From Candidatus Dadabacteria bacterium RIFCSPHIGHO2_12_FULL_53_21 (GTDB taxonomy: Bacteria > Desulfobacterota_D > UBA1144 > Nemesobacterales > UBA2774), in assembly GCA_001775255.1 (NCBI GenBank), contig MFCJ01000101.1:1848-21145 (forward strand): a DNA stretch of 19,298 nucleotides. Reading direction: 5' to 3'. The position numbers were made by a program, and so were the translations under genes. This document shows, piece by piece, positions 1 through 7,900 of the stretch; position 1 is the first letter of the stretch, and each line of letters opens with the position of its first letter. The notes under the pieces are model-generated. The model was not told the origin of the DNA, did not search any database, and was given only the letters and a program-made list of their open reading frames with translations.

Positions 1-1
1 G

Positions 2-868
2 ATCGCGGTGATCGATTCCATACAGACTATGTTTACGGAGGATTTCGGGTCGGCCCCGGGGAGCGTGGGTCAGATAAGGGAATGCACGGCCAAGCTCATG
101 CAGTACGCGAAGTCGAGAGGCACGGCGATATTCCTCATAGGACACGTGACCAAGGAGGGGACCATAGCGGGACCAAAGGTACTGGAGCACCTGGTCGACA
201 CGGTTCTCTATTTCGAAGGGGGGAAGGACCACCCCTACAGGATTCTGAGGGCGTTCAAGAACAGGTTCGGCTCAACCAATGAAATCGGGGTGTTCGAGAT
301 GCTCGACAGCGGGCTCAAGGAGGTAAAGAACCCGTCAGAGATATTCCTTTCCGAACGGCCCGTGAACGCATCGGGCTCAGTCGTAACCCCGAGCATAGAA
401 GGGACGAGACCGATACTGGTCGAGATACAGGCCCTCGTCTCCCCATGCGGCTTCGGCGTACCGAGGAGGACGACGATAGGGCTCGACAACAACAGGGTCT
501 CGCTCCTTCTCGCAGTCCTCGAGAAGAGGGCGGGGCTCCAGATACTGGGCCAGGACGTATTCATGAACGTCGCGGGAGGGGTTAAGATAGAAGAGCCGGC
601 GATAGACCTCGCGATTTCCATCGCTCTCGTATCGAGCTTCCTCAATAGACCGGTTGCGCCTGACACCGTCGTTTTTGGCGAGGTAGGGCTCGCGGGGGAG
701 ATAAGGGGGGTGTCGCAGGCGGACCTGAGGCTCAACGAAGCGATGAAGCTGGGCTTTACCAGGTGCGTGCTCCCCAGGATCAACCTTGACAGATTGAAGT
801 CCGGGGATAATTCTATTGCCCTTATCGGCGTCGATTCCGTTGAAAAGGCTATAGAAGCATTCTTCTGA
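2..868 (+). CDS. radA: DNA repair protein RadA (Sms), C-terminal part, 5' end outside window
   Basis: RadA is a RecA-like ATPase and branch-migration helicase acting in recombinational repair. The open frame continues to the left edge without a start, so the zinc finger and Walker A motif lie outside. What remains begins with the Walker B segment (IAVIDSIQT), followed by the RadA-specific KNRFG motif (257-271) and a C-terminal Lon-protease-like domain containing VAGGVKIEEPAIDLAISIAL. Family members are usually about 450 aa; the 288 residues here fit the C-terminal two thirds. It ends at a TGA 36 bp before murI on the same strand, so co-transcription is possible. The GTG at 8 lies inside the Walker B region and is not the true start. 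The family assignment is secure. Confidence 0.96.
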   Translation: MAVIDSIQTMFTEDFGSAPGSVGQIRECTAKLMQYAKSRGTAIFLIGHVTKEGTIAGPKVLEHLVDTVLYFEGGKDHPYRILRAFKNRFGSTNEIGVFEMLDSGLKEVKNPSEIFLSERPVNASGSVVTPSIEGTRPILVEIQALVSPCGFGVPRRTTIGLDNNRVSLLLAVLEKRAGLQILGQDVFMNVAGGVKIEEPAIDLAISIALVSSFLNRPVAPDTVVFGEVGLAGEIRGVSQADLRLNEAMKLGFTRCVLPRINLDRLKSGDNSIALIGVDSVEKAIEAFF

Positions 869-904
869 TCCGGGGCCGAATATCCTGTCCGGGAAAGGCT
901 GCAA

Positions 905-1729
905 ATGACGAATGATATGAAGACAGCGCCAATCGGCGTATTCGATTCGGGCATCGGGGGGCTCACAGTCGTAAGGGAGATAATCAGCAGGCTCCCCAGG
1001 GAGAATATTATCTACCTCGGCGACACGGCGAGGGTCCCCTACGGGACGAAATCGAGCCGGACAGTAATTGCATACTCCCATCACAATGCCCGGTTCCTTG
1101 TATCGAAGGGGATAAAAATGCTCGTCGTCGCCTGCAACACCTCCTCCGCAGTATCGCTCCCCAGCCTGAGCCGCGAGCTGGAGATACCTGTAATCGGTGT
1201 GATAGGGCCCGGCGCAAAAAAAGCCGGAGAGGTCACCAAATCGAAGAGGGTGGGAGTCATAGGCACGCCGTCGACGATTAAGAGCAGCGCGTATAAGAAG
1301 GCGCTCGAAGCCATATCCCCCGACATAGAGGTATTTTCGAGGGCATGCCCTCTCTTCGTTCCCCTGGCTGAAGAGGGGTGGACGGAGGGTGAGATATCCG
1401 AGCTAATCGCGAAGGAGTACCTCGCGCCGTTTAAGGGATACGATATAGACGTGCTCGTTCTCGGATGCACTCATTACCCCCTCCTTAAACCAACTATCCA
1501 GAAGGTAATGGGCGGAGGGATAACGCTCGTTGATTCAGCCGAAGAGACGGCGAAGGAAATCGAAAGGGTGCTCATTGAGAGAGGCCTTCTTAATAACGGC
1601 TCCGGAGCGCCCTCAAGGGCATACTACCTCACGGACGTGTCCGATACGTTCGTCTCCGTCGCCGGAAGGTTCCTCGGGGAAAAGATAGAAAATATAGAAA
1701 TGGTTGATATAACGGGGACGGCACTTTAA
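905..1729 (+). CDS. murI: Glutamate racemase MurI
   Basis: Interconverts L- and D-glutamate, supplying D-Glu for peptidoglycan in the cytoplasm. The 274-aa length is typical. The N-terminal FDSGIGGL motif (Asp14), the first catalytic cysteine in ACNTSS (Cys77) and the second in GCTHYP (Cys188) are all present, with LGDTARVPYG between. The start at 905 has a Shine-Dalgarno-like GGGAAAGG at 891-898, six bases upstream; a second ATG at 917 is less well placed. It follows radA by 36 bp and converges on etfA, with only 19 bp between the stop codons. The gene looks intact and functional. Confidence 0.97.
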   Translation: MTNDMKTAPIGVFDSGIGGLTVVREIISRLPRENIIYLGDTARVPYGTKSSRTVIAYSHHNARFLVSKGIKMLVVACNTSSAVSLPSLSRELEIPVIGVIGPGAKKAGEVTKSKRVGVIGTPSTIKSSAYKKALEAISPDIEVFSRACPLFVPLAEEGWTEGEISELIAKEYLAPFKGYDIDVLVLGCTHYPLLKPTIQKVMGGGITLVDSAEETAKEIERVLIERGLLNNGSGAPSRAYYLTDVSDTFVSVAGRFLGEKIENIEMVDITGTAL

Positions 1730-1738
1730 CCGCCCCCG
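1713..1738. terminator. Hairpin between convergent murI and etfA
   Basis: CGGGGACGG (1713-1721) can pair with CCGCCCCCG (1730-1738) with one mismatch, leaving an 8-base loop that contains the murI stop codon. It sits in the 19-bp gap between two convergent genes, where a bidirectional terminator would be expected. No T-tract follows on either strand, so intrinsic termination is uncertain. Confidence 0.35.
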
Positions 1739-1748
1739 GACCTGGAAT

Positions 1749-2744
1749 CTAGCTTTGGGATACCAGCGCCCTGACCTTCTCCGTGAAAGGCGGAAGCACG
1801 TCAAACAGGTCGCCTACAATACCGTAATCGCACTTCTGGAAAATAGGGGCTTCGGGGTCTTTATTTATCGCGACAATAACCTTCGAGGAACCCATCCCCG
1901 CGAAGTGCTGTACCGAGCCCGAGATCGCGATCGCTATATAGAGACTAGGCGATACGGCCTTCCCAGTCTGGCCGACCTGCATATCGTACGGACAATAGCC
2001 CGCGTCCACGGCTGCGCGCGTGGCGCCGGCGGCCGCCCCGAGCATATCCGCGAGCTGATAGATATATTTGAAGTTTTCCTCACTCCCGAGCCCCCTCCCG
2101 CCTGAAACCACCCTCTCTGCTTCCGTGAGCTCAGGCCTGTCCGACCCTTTCGTCTTTATCTCTATCACCTTCGATTTTATATCCCCGGGATTAATTGTCA
2201 CAGCGCCGTCTACTACCTCGGGAGTCTTCGGGTCCTCCGCGGCTTTAAACGAGTTCGGTCTGACCGTGGTCATCATCGGGTGATGGTCGAGAAAGACCTG
2301 GGTCGGTATTGCCTTGCTCGAATGGGAAAAGCGTTTTATCCTTAATTTCTTATCGTCGGTTAAATCGATCTCTATCGCGTCCATAGTAACGCCCGCCCCG
2401 ACGCGGGCGGCGACTGCCGGGAAATAGTCCTGGCCGAAAACCGTGTTCCCCGCTATTACCACGGCGGGACTATATTTCTTTATCAATTCGCTGAGAGCGA
2501 TCGTATAACCCTCGGTGTTAAAGTTCTTTAAGAGCTCGTTATCGACGACGTATACCTTCCCGGCCCCGTACTTGCCTAATTCAGCGGCGTGTCCCGACAC
2601 CCCCGACCCTATCAGCACCCCGCAGAGCTCTCCCCCGAGCTTTCCCGCGATCTTCTTCCTCGCTTCGGATAACGCCTCAAAGGTCACCTGCCTTACGCTG
2701 CCGTCGATTTTCAGATCCGCTACAACCCAGACTTCGTTACTCAT
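1749..2744 (-). CDS. etfA: Electron transfer flavoprotein alpha subunit
   Basis: FAD-binding subunit of the soluble EtfAB heterodimer, which carries electrons from acyl-CoA and related dehydrogenases to the quinone pool or other acceptors. At 331 aa it has the usual length. The N-terminal half has the ETF fold (SNEVWVVADL start). The C-terminal FAD domain has the family signatures GGRGLGSEENF, QVGQTGKAVSPSLYIA, ISGSVQHFAGM and INKDPEAPIF. The start is fixed by a perfect AGGAGG at 2756-2751, six bases upstream. It lies 34 bp downstream of etfB on the same strand, a standard etfBA operon. No acyl-CoA dehydrogenase, ETF:quinone oxidoreductase or ferredoxin gene is adjacent, so the electron partners are unknown. 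Confidence 0.97.
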   Translation of the reverse strand: MSNEVWVVADLKIDGSVRQVTFEALSEARKKIAGKLGGELCGVLIGSGVSGHAAELGKYGAGKVYVVDNELLKNFNTEGYTIALSELIKKYSPAVVIAGNTVFGQDYFPAVAARVGAGVTMDAIEIDLTDDKKLRIKRFSHSSKAIPTQVFLDHHPMMTTVRPNSFKAAEDPKTPEVVDGAVTINPGDIKSKVIEIKTKGSDRPELTEAERVVSGGRGLGSEENFKYIYQLADMLGAAAGATRAAVDAGYCPYDMQVGQTGKAVSPSLYIAIAISGSVQHFAGMGSSKVIVAINKDPEAPIFQKCDYGIVGDLFDVLPPFTEKVRALVSQS

Positions 2745-2750
2745 ATTATT

Positions 2751-2756
2751 CCTCCT
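2751..2756 (-). promoter_or_regulatory. Strong ribosome binding site of etfA
   Basis: Read on the minus strand this is AGGAGG, six bases before the etfA ATG at 2744. It is one of the few canonical Shine-Dalgarno sequences in the window and fixes the start codon. Confidence 0.8.
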
Positions 2757-2778
2757 CGAATGTCTATGAACTTGGGTG

Positions 2779-3585
2779 CTATATAACCTTGGCCTCTTCC
2801 CTGAGGAGCTTTATTAACTCTTCGGCCGCTTTTTCGACCTCGGCCCCTTTTACCATCGGCCCGTCCTGCCCCTTTATTATCCGGAGCCTCCGCTCGATCT
2901 GAGGGACCTTGATTTCTACCGTCTTGACGCGAGTGAGGCCGTCCAAGTTGATGTCCGAGACCTTCACTTCGGTGAGCGGTTTCTTCTTGGCTTTCATGAT
3001 TCCAGGCAGCGAGGCGTACCTGGGATCGTTCATGGCGTCAGGGCATGTGATAAGACAGGGGAGCGGGACCTCGACGACCATATGCCCTCCGTCTATTTCC
3101 TTCTGGCACACGGCTTTATTAGCCGTCGGGTTTATCTCTATCACCTTACTTACGAGAGAAACATGGGGAATCCCGAGCTCCTCGGCTATCTGGACGCCGA
3201 CCTGACCCGACTCTTCGTCGATTATCTTCATGCCGGTAAATACTATATCGAAGCCGCCCAGCTTCCTGATCTCGCCCGCGATGATCTTCCCCATTGCGAA
3301 CGAATCCATATCGGGGGACCCTTCGTCTAAAATATGGAGAGCGCTGTCGGCCCCCATTGCGAGCGCCTGCCTGATGGTTTCGACCACTCTCGCAGGGCCC
3401 ATGGAGACTACAACGACCTCGCCCCCGTGCTTTTCCTTAGTCTGGATCGCTTCCTCGACGGCGAATTCGTCGTATGGGTTCATGATCCATTTCATGCCTT
3501 CGGTATCGATCGAGTTGCCGGCTGCGGAGACCTTTATCTTCGCCTCCGTATCCTGTGTCTGGCTTATTATTACGAGAATCTTCAC
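2779..3585 (-). CDS. etfB: Electron transfer flavoprotein beta subunit
   Basis: AMP-binding partner of EtfA. The 268-aa protein begins MKILVIISQTQDTEAKI and carries the family features NPYDEFAVEEAI, VVVVSMGP, ALAMGADSALHI, GMKIIDEESGQVGVQIAE and a basic, lysine-rich C-terminal region ending in an amphipathic helix. The segment DEESGQVGVQ occupies the site that in flavin-bifurcating ETFs reads roughly GDTAQVGP. The difference argues against a classical bifurcating type, but this is from memory and not decisive. Translation starts at a GTG (3585-3583) preceded by GGAGGT at 3600-3595, nine bases upstream. It is first in an etfB-etfA operon, with candidate control sites in the upstream region. 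Confidence 0.96.
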   Translation of the reverse strand: MKILVIISQTQDTEAKIKVSAAGNSIDTEGMKWIMNPYDEFAVEEAIQTKEKHGGEVVVVSMGPARVVETIRQALAMGADSALHILDEGSPDMDSFAMGKIIAGEIRKLGGFDIVFTGMKIIDEESGQVGVQIAEELGIPHVSLVSKVIEINPTANKAVCQKEIDGGHMVVEVPLPCLITCPDAMNDPRYASLPGIMKAKKKPLTEVKVSDINLDGLTRVKTVEIKVPQIERRLRIIKGQDGPMVKGAEVEKAAEELIKLLREEAKVI

Positions 3586-3594
3586 CTTTAGCCC

Positions 3595-3600
3595 ACCTCC
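3595..3600 (-). promoter_or_regulatory. Ribosome binding site of etfB, supports GTG start
   Basis: Minus-strand GGAGGT lies nine bases before the GTG codon at 3585. There is no ATG nearby in this frame, so the site supports the GTG start. Confidence 0.7.
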
Positions 3601-3661
3601 GACTTATTATAGATTTTCTAACCCGGTCCAGCTCAATTATCCGCGGAAATATAATTCATGG

Positions 3662-3675
3662 GGTTTCTTGAAACC
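3662..3675. promoter_or_regulatory. Palindrome upstream of etfBA, candidate operator
   Basis: GGTTTCTTGAAACC is a perfect inverted repeat of 6-bp half sites around two bases. On the minus strand it falls between a poor -35-like TTGGTT (3677-3672) and a -10-like TATATT (3653-3648), the classic position for a repressor site. The promoter match is weak, and the regulator, if any, is unknown. Confidence 0.3.
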
Positions 3676-3813
3676 AACTTAGTTTAGCACCCCTCTAGCT
3701 CTTTTCAACCCGGGCCGGATATGCAAAATAACTAATGAATTTAACGGAATAAAGTATTATTTTATCCGGTAGTTAAAAGCTGTGTAATTATAAATATTGA
3801 CCATTCCTTGTCA

Positions 3814-3830
3814 AGACGGTAAAACCGTCT
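3814..3830 (+). promoter_or_regulatory. Perfect hairpin/operator-like dyad upstream of eamA
   Basis: AGACGGT-AAA-ACCGTCT is a 7-bp perfect stem with a 3-base loop. No T-tract follows, so it is unlikely to be a terminator. A TTGACC (3797-3802) spaced 17 bp from TAAAAC (3820-3825) would place the dyad over a -10 element. It could be an operator or an mRNA leader hairpin. Confidence 0.35.
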
Positions 3831-3875
3831 AGGATAAAGCTTGTATGCTCTATTTCCATTCGGCGGAACGCCCCT

Positions 3876-3891
3876 CCGGGAGAATTCCCGG
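3876..3891 (+). promoter_or_regulatory. Leader hairpin upstream of the EamA transporter gene
   Basis: CCGGGA-GAAT-TCCCGG forms a 6-bp GC-rich stem with a tetraloop, 27 bases before the chosen ATG. An overlapping alternative stem is possible (CCCG 3887-3890 with CGGG 3895-3898), so the two structures exclude each other. I do not recognise a known riboswitch class. Confidence 0.3.
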
Positions 3892-3918
3892 CACCGGGTC
3901 CCGTATAAACAAACAATA

Positions 3919-4788
3919 ATGAACCGAACTGCGATAAATATACTGCTCCTCGTTTTCGTAATAGTCACATGGGGGTACTCGTGGGTGCTTATGAAGATGG
4001 GCCTCGGCTATATGGAGCCCCTCACCCTCGCCGTATGGAGGTGCGGAATCGCGGCGGTGATATTGCTGATATACGTGAAATCGAGGTCGATTAAACTGCC
4101 CCATCCGCGCAGGTGGCCCGATTTTATGGCCGTCGGGTTATTCCAGACCACGCTCCTCTTCGGATTCATGCTCCTGGGGATGAAGCGCATCACGGCGGGA
4201 AAGACTTCCGTGCTCCTCTATACCATGCCCGTCTGGACGATACTCCTCGTCCATTTCTACCTCAAGGAAAAGATAAACACGCGGCAGTGGGCCGGCGTTT
4301 TACTGGGCTCGGCAGGGATTTTGTCGATCCTCGGCTGGGACATAATCTCAAAACAGAATCTCTATATATTCCTCGGGGAGATACTCATTATCATCGCGGC
4401 CATATCGTGGGCGGTATCGAATATCTGGGTAAAGAAAAGGATGGCGGGCGAGGATATTTACAGGTTGAGCGCGCTACAGCTCTCGTTCGGCACAATCGGC
4501 CTTCTCATCATAGCCATACCCACCCACGGCGTATTGAACGTCGAATGGACGTTGAACTCGGTATACATACTGCTCTTTACAGGGCTCATCGCCTCGGCCG
4601 TCGACTTCACCATATGGTTCTATCTCATAAAGAAGCTGGATATCAACATCACAACCTTTTCCTCCATGCTCGTACCGGTTTTCGGCCTCTTCTTCGACTG
4701 GCTCATACTGGGGAACGGGCTCGACTGGGGGACGGTAACGGGAGGTGCGCTTATCCTGGCGGGTATTTATATGGTATCAAGGAAATGA
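3919..4788 (+). CDS. EamA/DMT-family membrane transporter
   Basis: Predicted inner-membrane metabolite exporter of the drug/metabolite transporter superfamily. The protein is about 289 aa with some ten hydrophobic helices arranged as two EamA repeats. The first contains the characteristic WGYSWVLMKMGL near residue 14, and the second starts around SWAVSNIWVKKR. The substrate cannot be inferred. I start it at the ATG at 3919: the frame is open to a TTG at 3841, but the extra 26 residues are polar, rich in Arg and Pro and unlike the N terminus of this family, and they would cover the leader hairpin. No clear Shine-Dalgarno precedes either start. It is divergent from etfB and followed by tamB. 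Confidence 0.88.
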   Translation: MNRTAINILLLVFVIVTWGYSWVLMKMGLGYMEPLTLAVWRCGIAAVILLIYVKSRSIKLPHPRRWPDFMAVGLFQTTLLFGFMLLGMKRITAGKTSVLLYTMPVWTILLVHFYLKEKINTRQWAGVLLGSAGILSILGWDIISKQNLYIFLGEILIIIAAISWAVSNIWVKKRMAGEDIYRLSALQLSFGTIGLLIIAIPTHGVLNVEWTLNSVYILLFTGLIASAVDFTIWFYLIKKLDINITTFSSMLVPVFGLFFDWLILGNGLDWGTVTGGALILAGIYMVSRK

Positions 4789-4799
4789 TTCATGCCCGG

Positions 4800-4836
4800 A
4801 AGACCGTTTTTTGCAGGTTCATTTTAAAAGACCGTT
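4800..4836 (+). promoter_or_regulatory. Direct repeat upstream of the tamB -10 element
   Basis: AAGACCGTT occurs at 4800-4808 and again at 4828-4836, 28 bp apart, ending four bases before a consensus TATAAT. The -35 position is weak (TTCATT at 4818-4823, 17-bp spacing). Tandem sites near a poor -35 are typical of activator-dependent promoters. This interpretation is an inference. Confidence 0.3.
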
Positions 4837-4840
4837 GAGG

Positions 4841-4846
4841 TATAAT
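4841..4846 (+). promoter_or_regulatory. Candidate -10 box for tamB
   Basis: A consensus TATAAT lies between the eamA stop and tamB, about 90 bp before the tamB start, with a weak TTCATT at the -35 position. It suggests tamB has its own promoter rather than depending on read-through from eamA. Confidence 0.4.
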
Positions 4847-4934
4847 AGTGTCAAAGCCAGACGGCGTGTATTTTCAAATGACAGATTTATGATAACAAGA
4901 ACCGACTGCACCTCTTCCCCGAGAAAGTCACGAT

Positions 4935-7900
4935 ATGCGTCATAAGATTCTGATCACTTCCGGAATTTTAATCACCCTGATTGTAATCATCACATTAGCC
5001 GCCTACTCCTTTACCCAGACGGGGTATTTCAGGAGACTCGTTAAAAGCACCGCAGAACGAATCGTCAGCTCGTCAACCGGGCAGTCCTTTAAAATCGGCG
5101 AAGTAGAGGGCAATTTCTTTTACAACATAAAGCTGAAAGACGTTACATTCGATGTCGGGAACGAAAGCTTCGTTTCCGTAAAAGAACTATCCGTCACATA
5201 CTCCATCCCCCAGATGCTCAACACCGCGGTGCTCTTTAGCAAAGTGGTTCCCGTCGACAGGCTGGCTGTAAACGGGGCGCAGGTTCGGCTCATCAAATAC
5301 AGTGACGGCACGTGGAACTTCGGCAAAATCGGCGGGAGCGAAAAAGTGAAGGAGAAGGATAAAGAGAAAAAGGGCCCGCCCGAGTGGAGCATCATAGTTT
5401 CCGATCTCCTGCTCAAGGACGGCGAGCTCACCCTGGACGACAGAGAGGAGAACAGGGTCTCGAAGTACGGCATTGACGATACGGAACTTTCTGCGAAGCT
5501 CATTAATATCATAGAGGAGATACACGTCGACCTCAAAAACGCCGACCTCGATGCGCCGTCACTGGGATTGAACGTCAAGAACCTGAGAGCCAAGGCGCTC
5601 TACACGGGCGACAAGGCCGAGGTTAGAGACCTGGAGGTCATACTGAACGGGGCCGAGATCAAGCTCGACGGCGAGGCGGGCGACCTGAAAGGAGACCCGA
5701 AAATCTCCTACTCGGTGTCGGTCCGGAACTACAGTCTCGAGAACGTCGGCACTTTCAACCTGGATTCCGAGGGAGATGGCGTGTTCAAAGACCCGAAAAA
5801 CATCGATGCCCGGATAAATATAAAAATCCCCGAATCGGAAGTATTCGGGAAGAAACTCTCAGGCTCGCTCGATAAAATCTCCATCTCCGGCACAGGGGTG
5901 GATTTGGGCGAGGGGGATATAAAATCCGACCTCGGCGGGCTCGTTCTAAGCGGGAAAGGAGACCTCGCCCGATTAATTACCGGGGAGGGAAAAAACAGCT
6001 TCGACCTAAAGGTCTCTCTCAAAGACGTGAAGACGACCGAGATATTTTCACTCATCGAAGAGAAAACGGAGAAAAAGACAGAGGCGGTCAATACGAAGCT
6101 GGGGGCGATACTCAACGCCGACCTCCGTGCGGAGGGAAGCTGGGCCGAATTCGGGGATATGACCGTCAACGCGAAGATCGAGCGCCTCGACATAAAGGGG
6201 AAGCAGGCGGGCGATTTAAAATTGACCGGGACCGCGGGCTATTCGCCCTCCGGAGTAAGGGTGGACGTCAAAACCGTTTTTAAGAACGTCGACCTCGGGA
6301 CGATCCTGAGTAAAAAGAATCTCCGCAGCAGGATAAATTCCGAACTGGCGGTAAAAGGGCTAATCCCCCTCGAAGGGGACGTGCTGCAAAAATTGAACGC
6401 GTCCGTCAAGGGGCATATAGGACCGTCCGGCATATTTAACTTAAATTTAAAAAAAGGGAACGTCGAAGCATCGTACGACAAAGAGAAACTGACCGTGAGG
6501 GCGTTGTCACTCGACGGGGACTCGTTCAGTCTAAGCGTAAAGGACGGCAGCGCAAGCAGGAAGGGGGTGAGCCTCGGTTACGACCTCGAGGTCGGGGACC
6601 TGGGCCTCGTCTCCAGATTCGCCCCGGGTACGGAGCTCGCCGGAACGCTCAAGGCCGCGGGGAGGGTCGAAGGGGACATCAGGAACCCGAATATAACAAT
6701 CGACGCCGAGGCAGGGGATTTCAAAATCGACGATGTATTCGCCGCGGAGTCCATAAAAATAAAAGGAGACGGCTCGATAGACCTGGATAACCCCGACCTG
6801 CGCGCGGAGGTCAGCACCGGGAACGCCAAACTCAAGGACAGGAATATAGAGAGCATCGAGATCGAGGCCGAAAGCGAAGGAAATGGAATCGACGTAAACG
6901 CGGTGATTAAGGAGAACGACCGGTTCGAGTACGAGATCGCTACGACGCTCAGGGACCTCGGGAAGAGTGAGAAACACATAGAAATCAGCAAGATCAGGCT
7001 TGAGATGGAAGACACCGAGCTTGTGAACAGGGACAATATTCTTCTGACCGTTTCACCCGGCAAGCTGATAGTGGATTCATTCAACCTCTACTATAAAGAT
7101 TCTTCGGCGCTTGCGGACGCCAGTATCTATTACGACGGCAACGTCGACGGGCGGGTAAGGCTCAGCAACCTCAGCCTGAACGACATCGTTAAGGCGATAA
7201 ACCCGAAAGCCGATGTGGAGGGGACCCTGTCCGCGGATGCGGATGTGAGGGGAACGATGGCCCGGCCTCAGTTCAGCGCGAAGCTCGACACGAGCAACCT
7301 CGCCTATAAGGATTTCAAAGACGATATATCACTCGACCTCAACTACCTCGACCGTAATCTAAACCTGAAGTTCCTCGTTACGGGCGACTCGGCCGTGATA
7401 TTGCAGGCCGACGGGAACGCGGACGCGGACCTGGATCTCAACAATTTCGGAGAGAACATAAAGAAAGCGAGTTTCAATCTAACGATTAGCTCGAGCGGGG
7501 TTGACCTGAGCCCGTTAACGAGCTTAAGCAGCGAGATCGACAAATCGTCGGGACTGCTCATACTCGACGTAAAAGCCTCGGGCACCCTCGACAACCCGTC
7601 CGCTACCGGACAAATAGCGCTTAAGGACGCGGCGTTCAAGATTAAGTCCCTGAGGAACGAGTTCAATGTCTCAAACGCGCTGATCGAGCTCGAGGGACAG
7701 AAAGGGTTCCTCAGGCAGACCGAAATCATATCAGGCAAAGGGAAAGGGACGTTCGAAGGGCAGATCGACGTGCCTACACTGACCTATGATCTGCAGGGGA
7801 ACTTGCAGAACTTCCTCGTGAGACCGAAGGGAATCACGGCCTATCTAACCGGAAATCTGAGTCTCAAGGGCGAGGGAGAAAAGATAGAGGTCGGAGGAAA

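Larger units (their letters stand above)
3586..3918. other. AT-rich divergent intergenic region between etfB and eamA
   Basis: This 333-bp stretch contains no convincing gene. It holds the etfB ribosome site, a 14-bp palindrome (3662-3675), an imperfect inverted repeat with TTAAC (3741-3745) and GTTAA (3772-3776) at its ends, a TTGAC/GTCAA inverted repeat (3797-3801 and 3810-3814), and two hairpins upstream of eamA (3814-3830 and 3876-3891). The density of dyads fits a two-way control region. Which elements are functional cannot be told from the sequence. Confidence 0.6.

Noticed and set aside
235..966. Long minus-strand open frame (243 codons) across radA and the start of murI
   Set aside because: It lies antisense to two clearly conserved genes and its translation has no recognisable family pattern. 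GC-rich codon bias creates such shadow frames.
2779..3585. EtfB as a flavin-bifurcating type
   Set aside because: The GDTAQVGP-like motif is not present (DEESGQVGVQ instead) and no bifurcation partner gene is adjacent, although this is not conclusive.
3606..3611. Perfect minus-strand TATAAT just upstream of etfB as its -10 box
   Set aside because: Transcription would start at about 3599, inside the strong GGAGGT ribosome site, which would destroy it.
3841..3918. N-terminal extension of the EamA transporter from a TTG start
   Set aside because: The 26 extra residues are polar and unlike family N termini, overlap a GC-rich hairpin, and end at a well-placed ATG followed directly by the first membrane helix.
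4797..4812. CGG-AAGA-CCG followed by six T as a terminator of eamA
   Set aside because: A 3-bp stem is too short for an intrinsic terminator; the T-run is better explained as part of the tamB upstream region.
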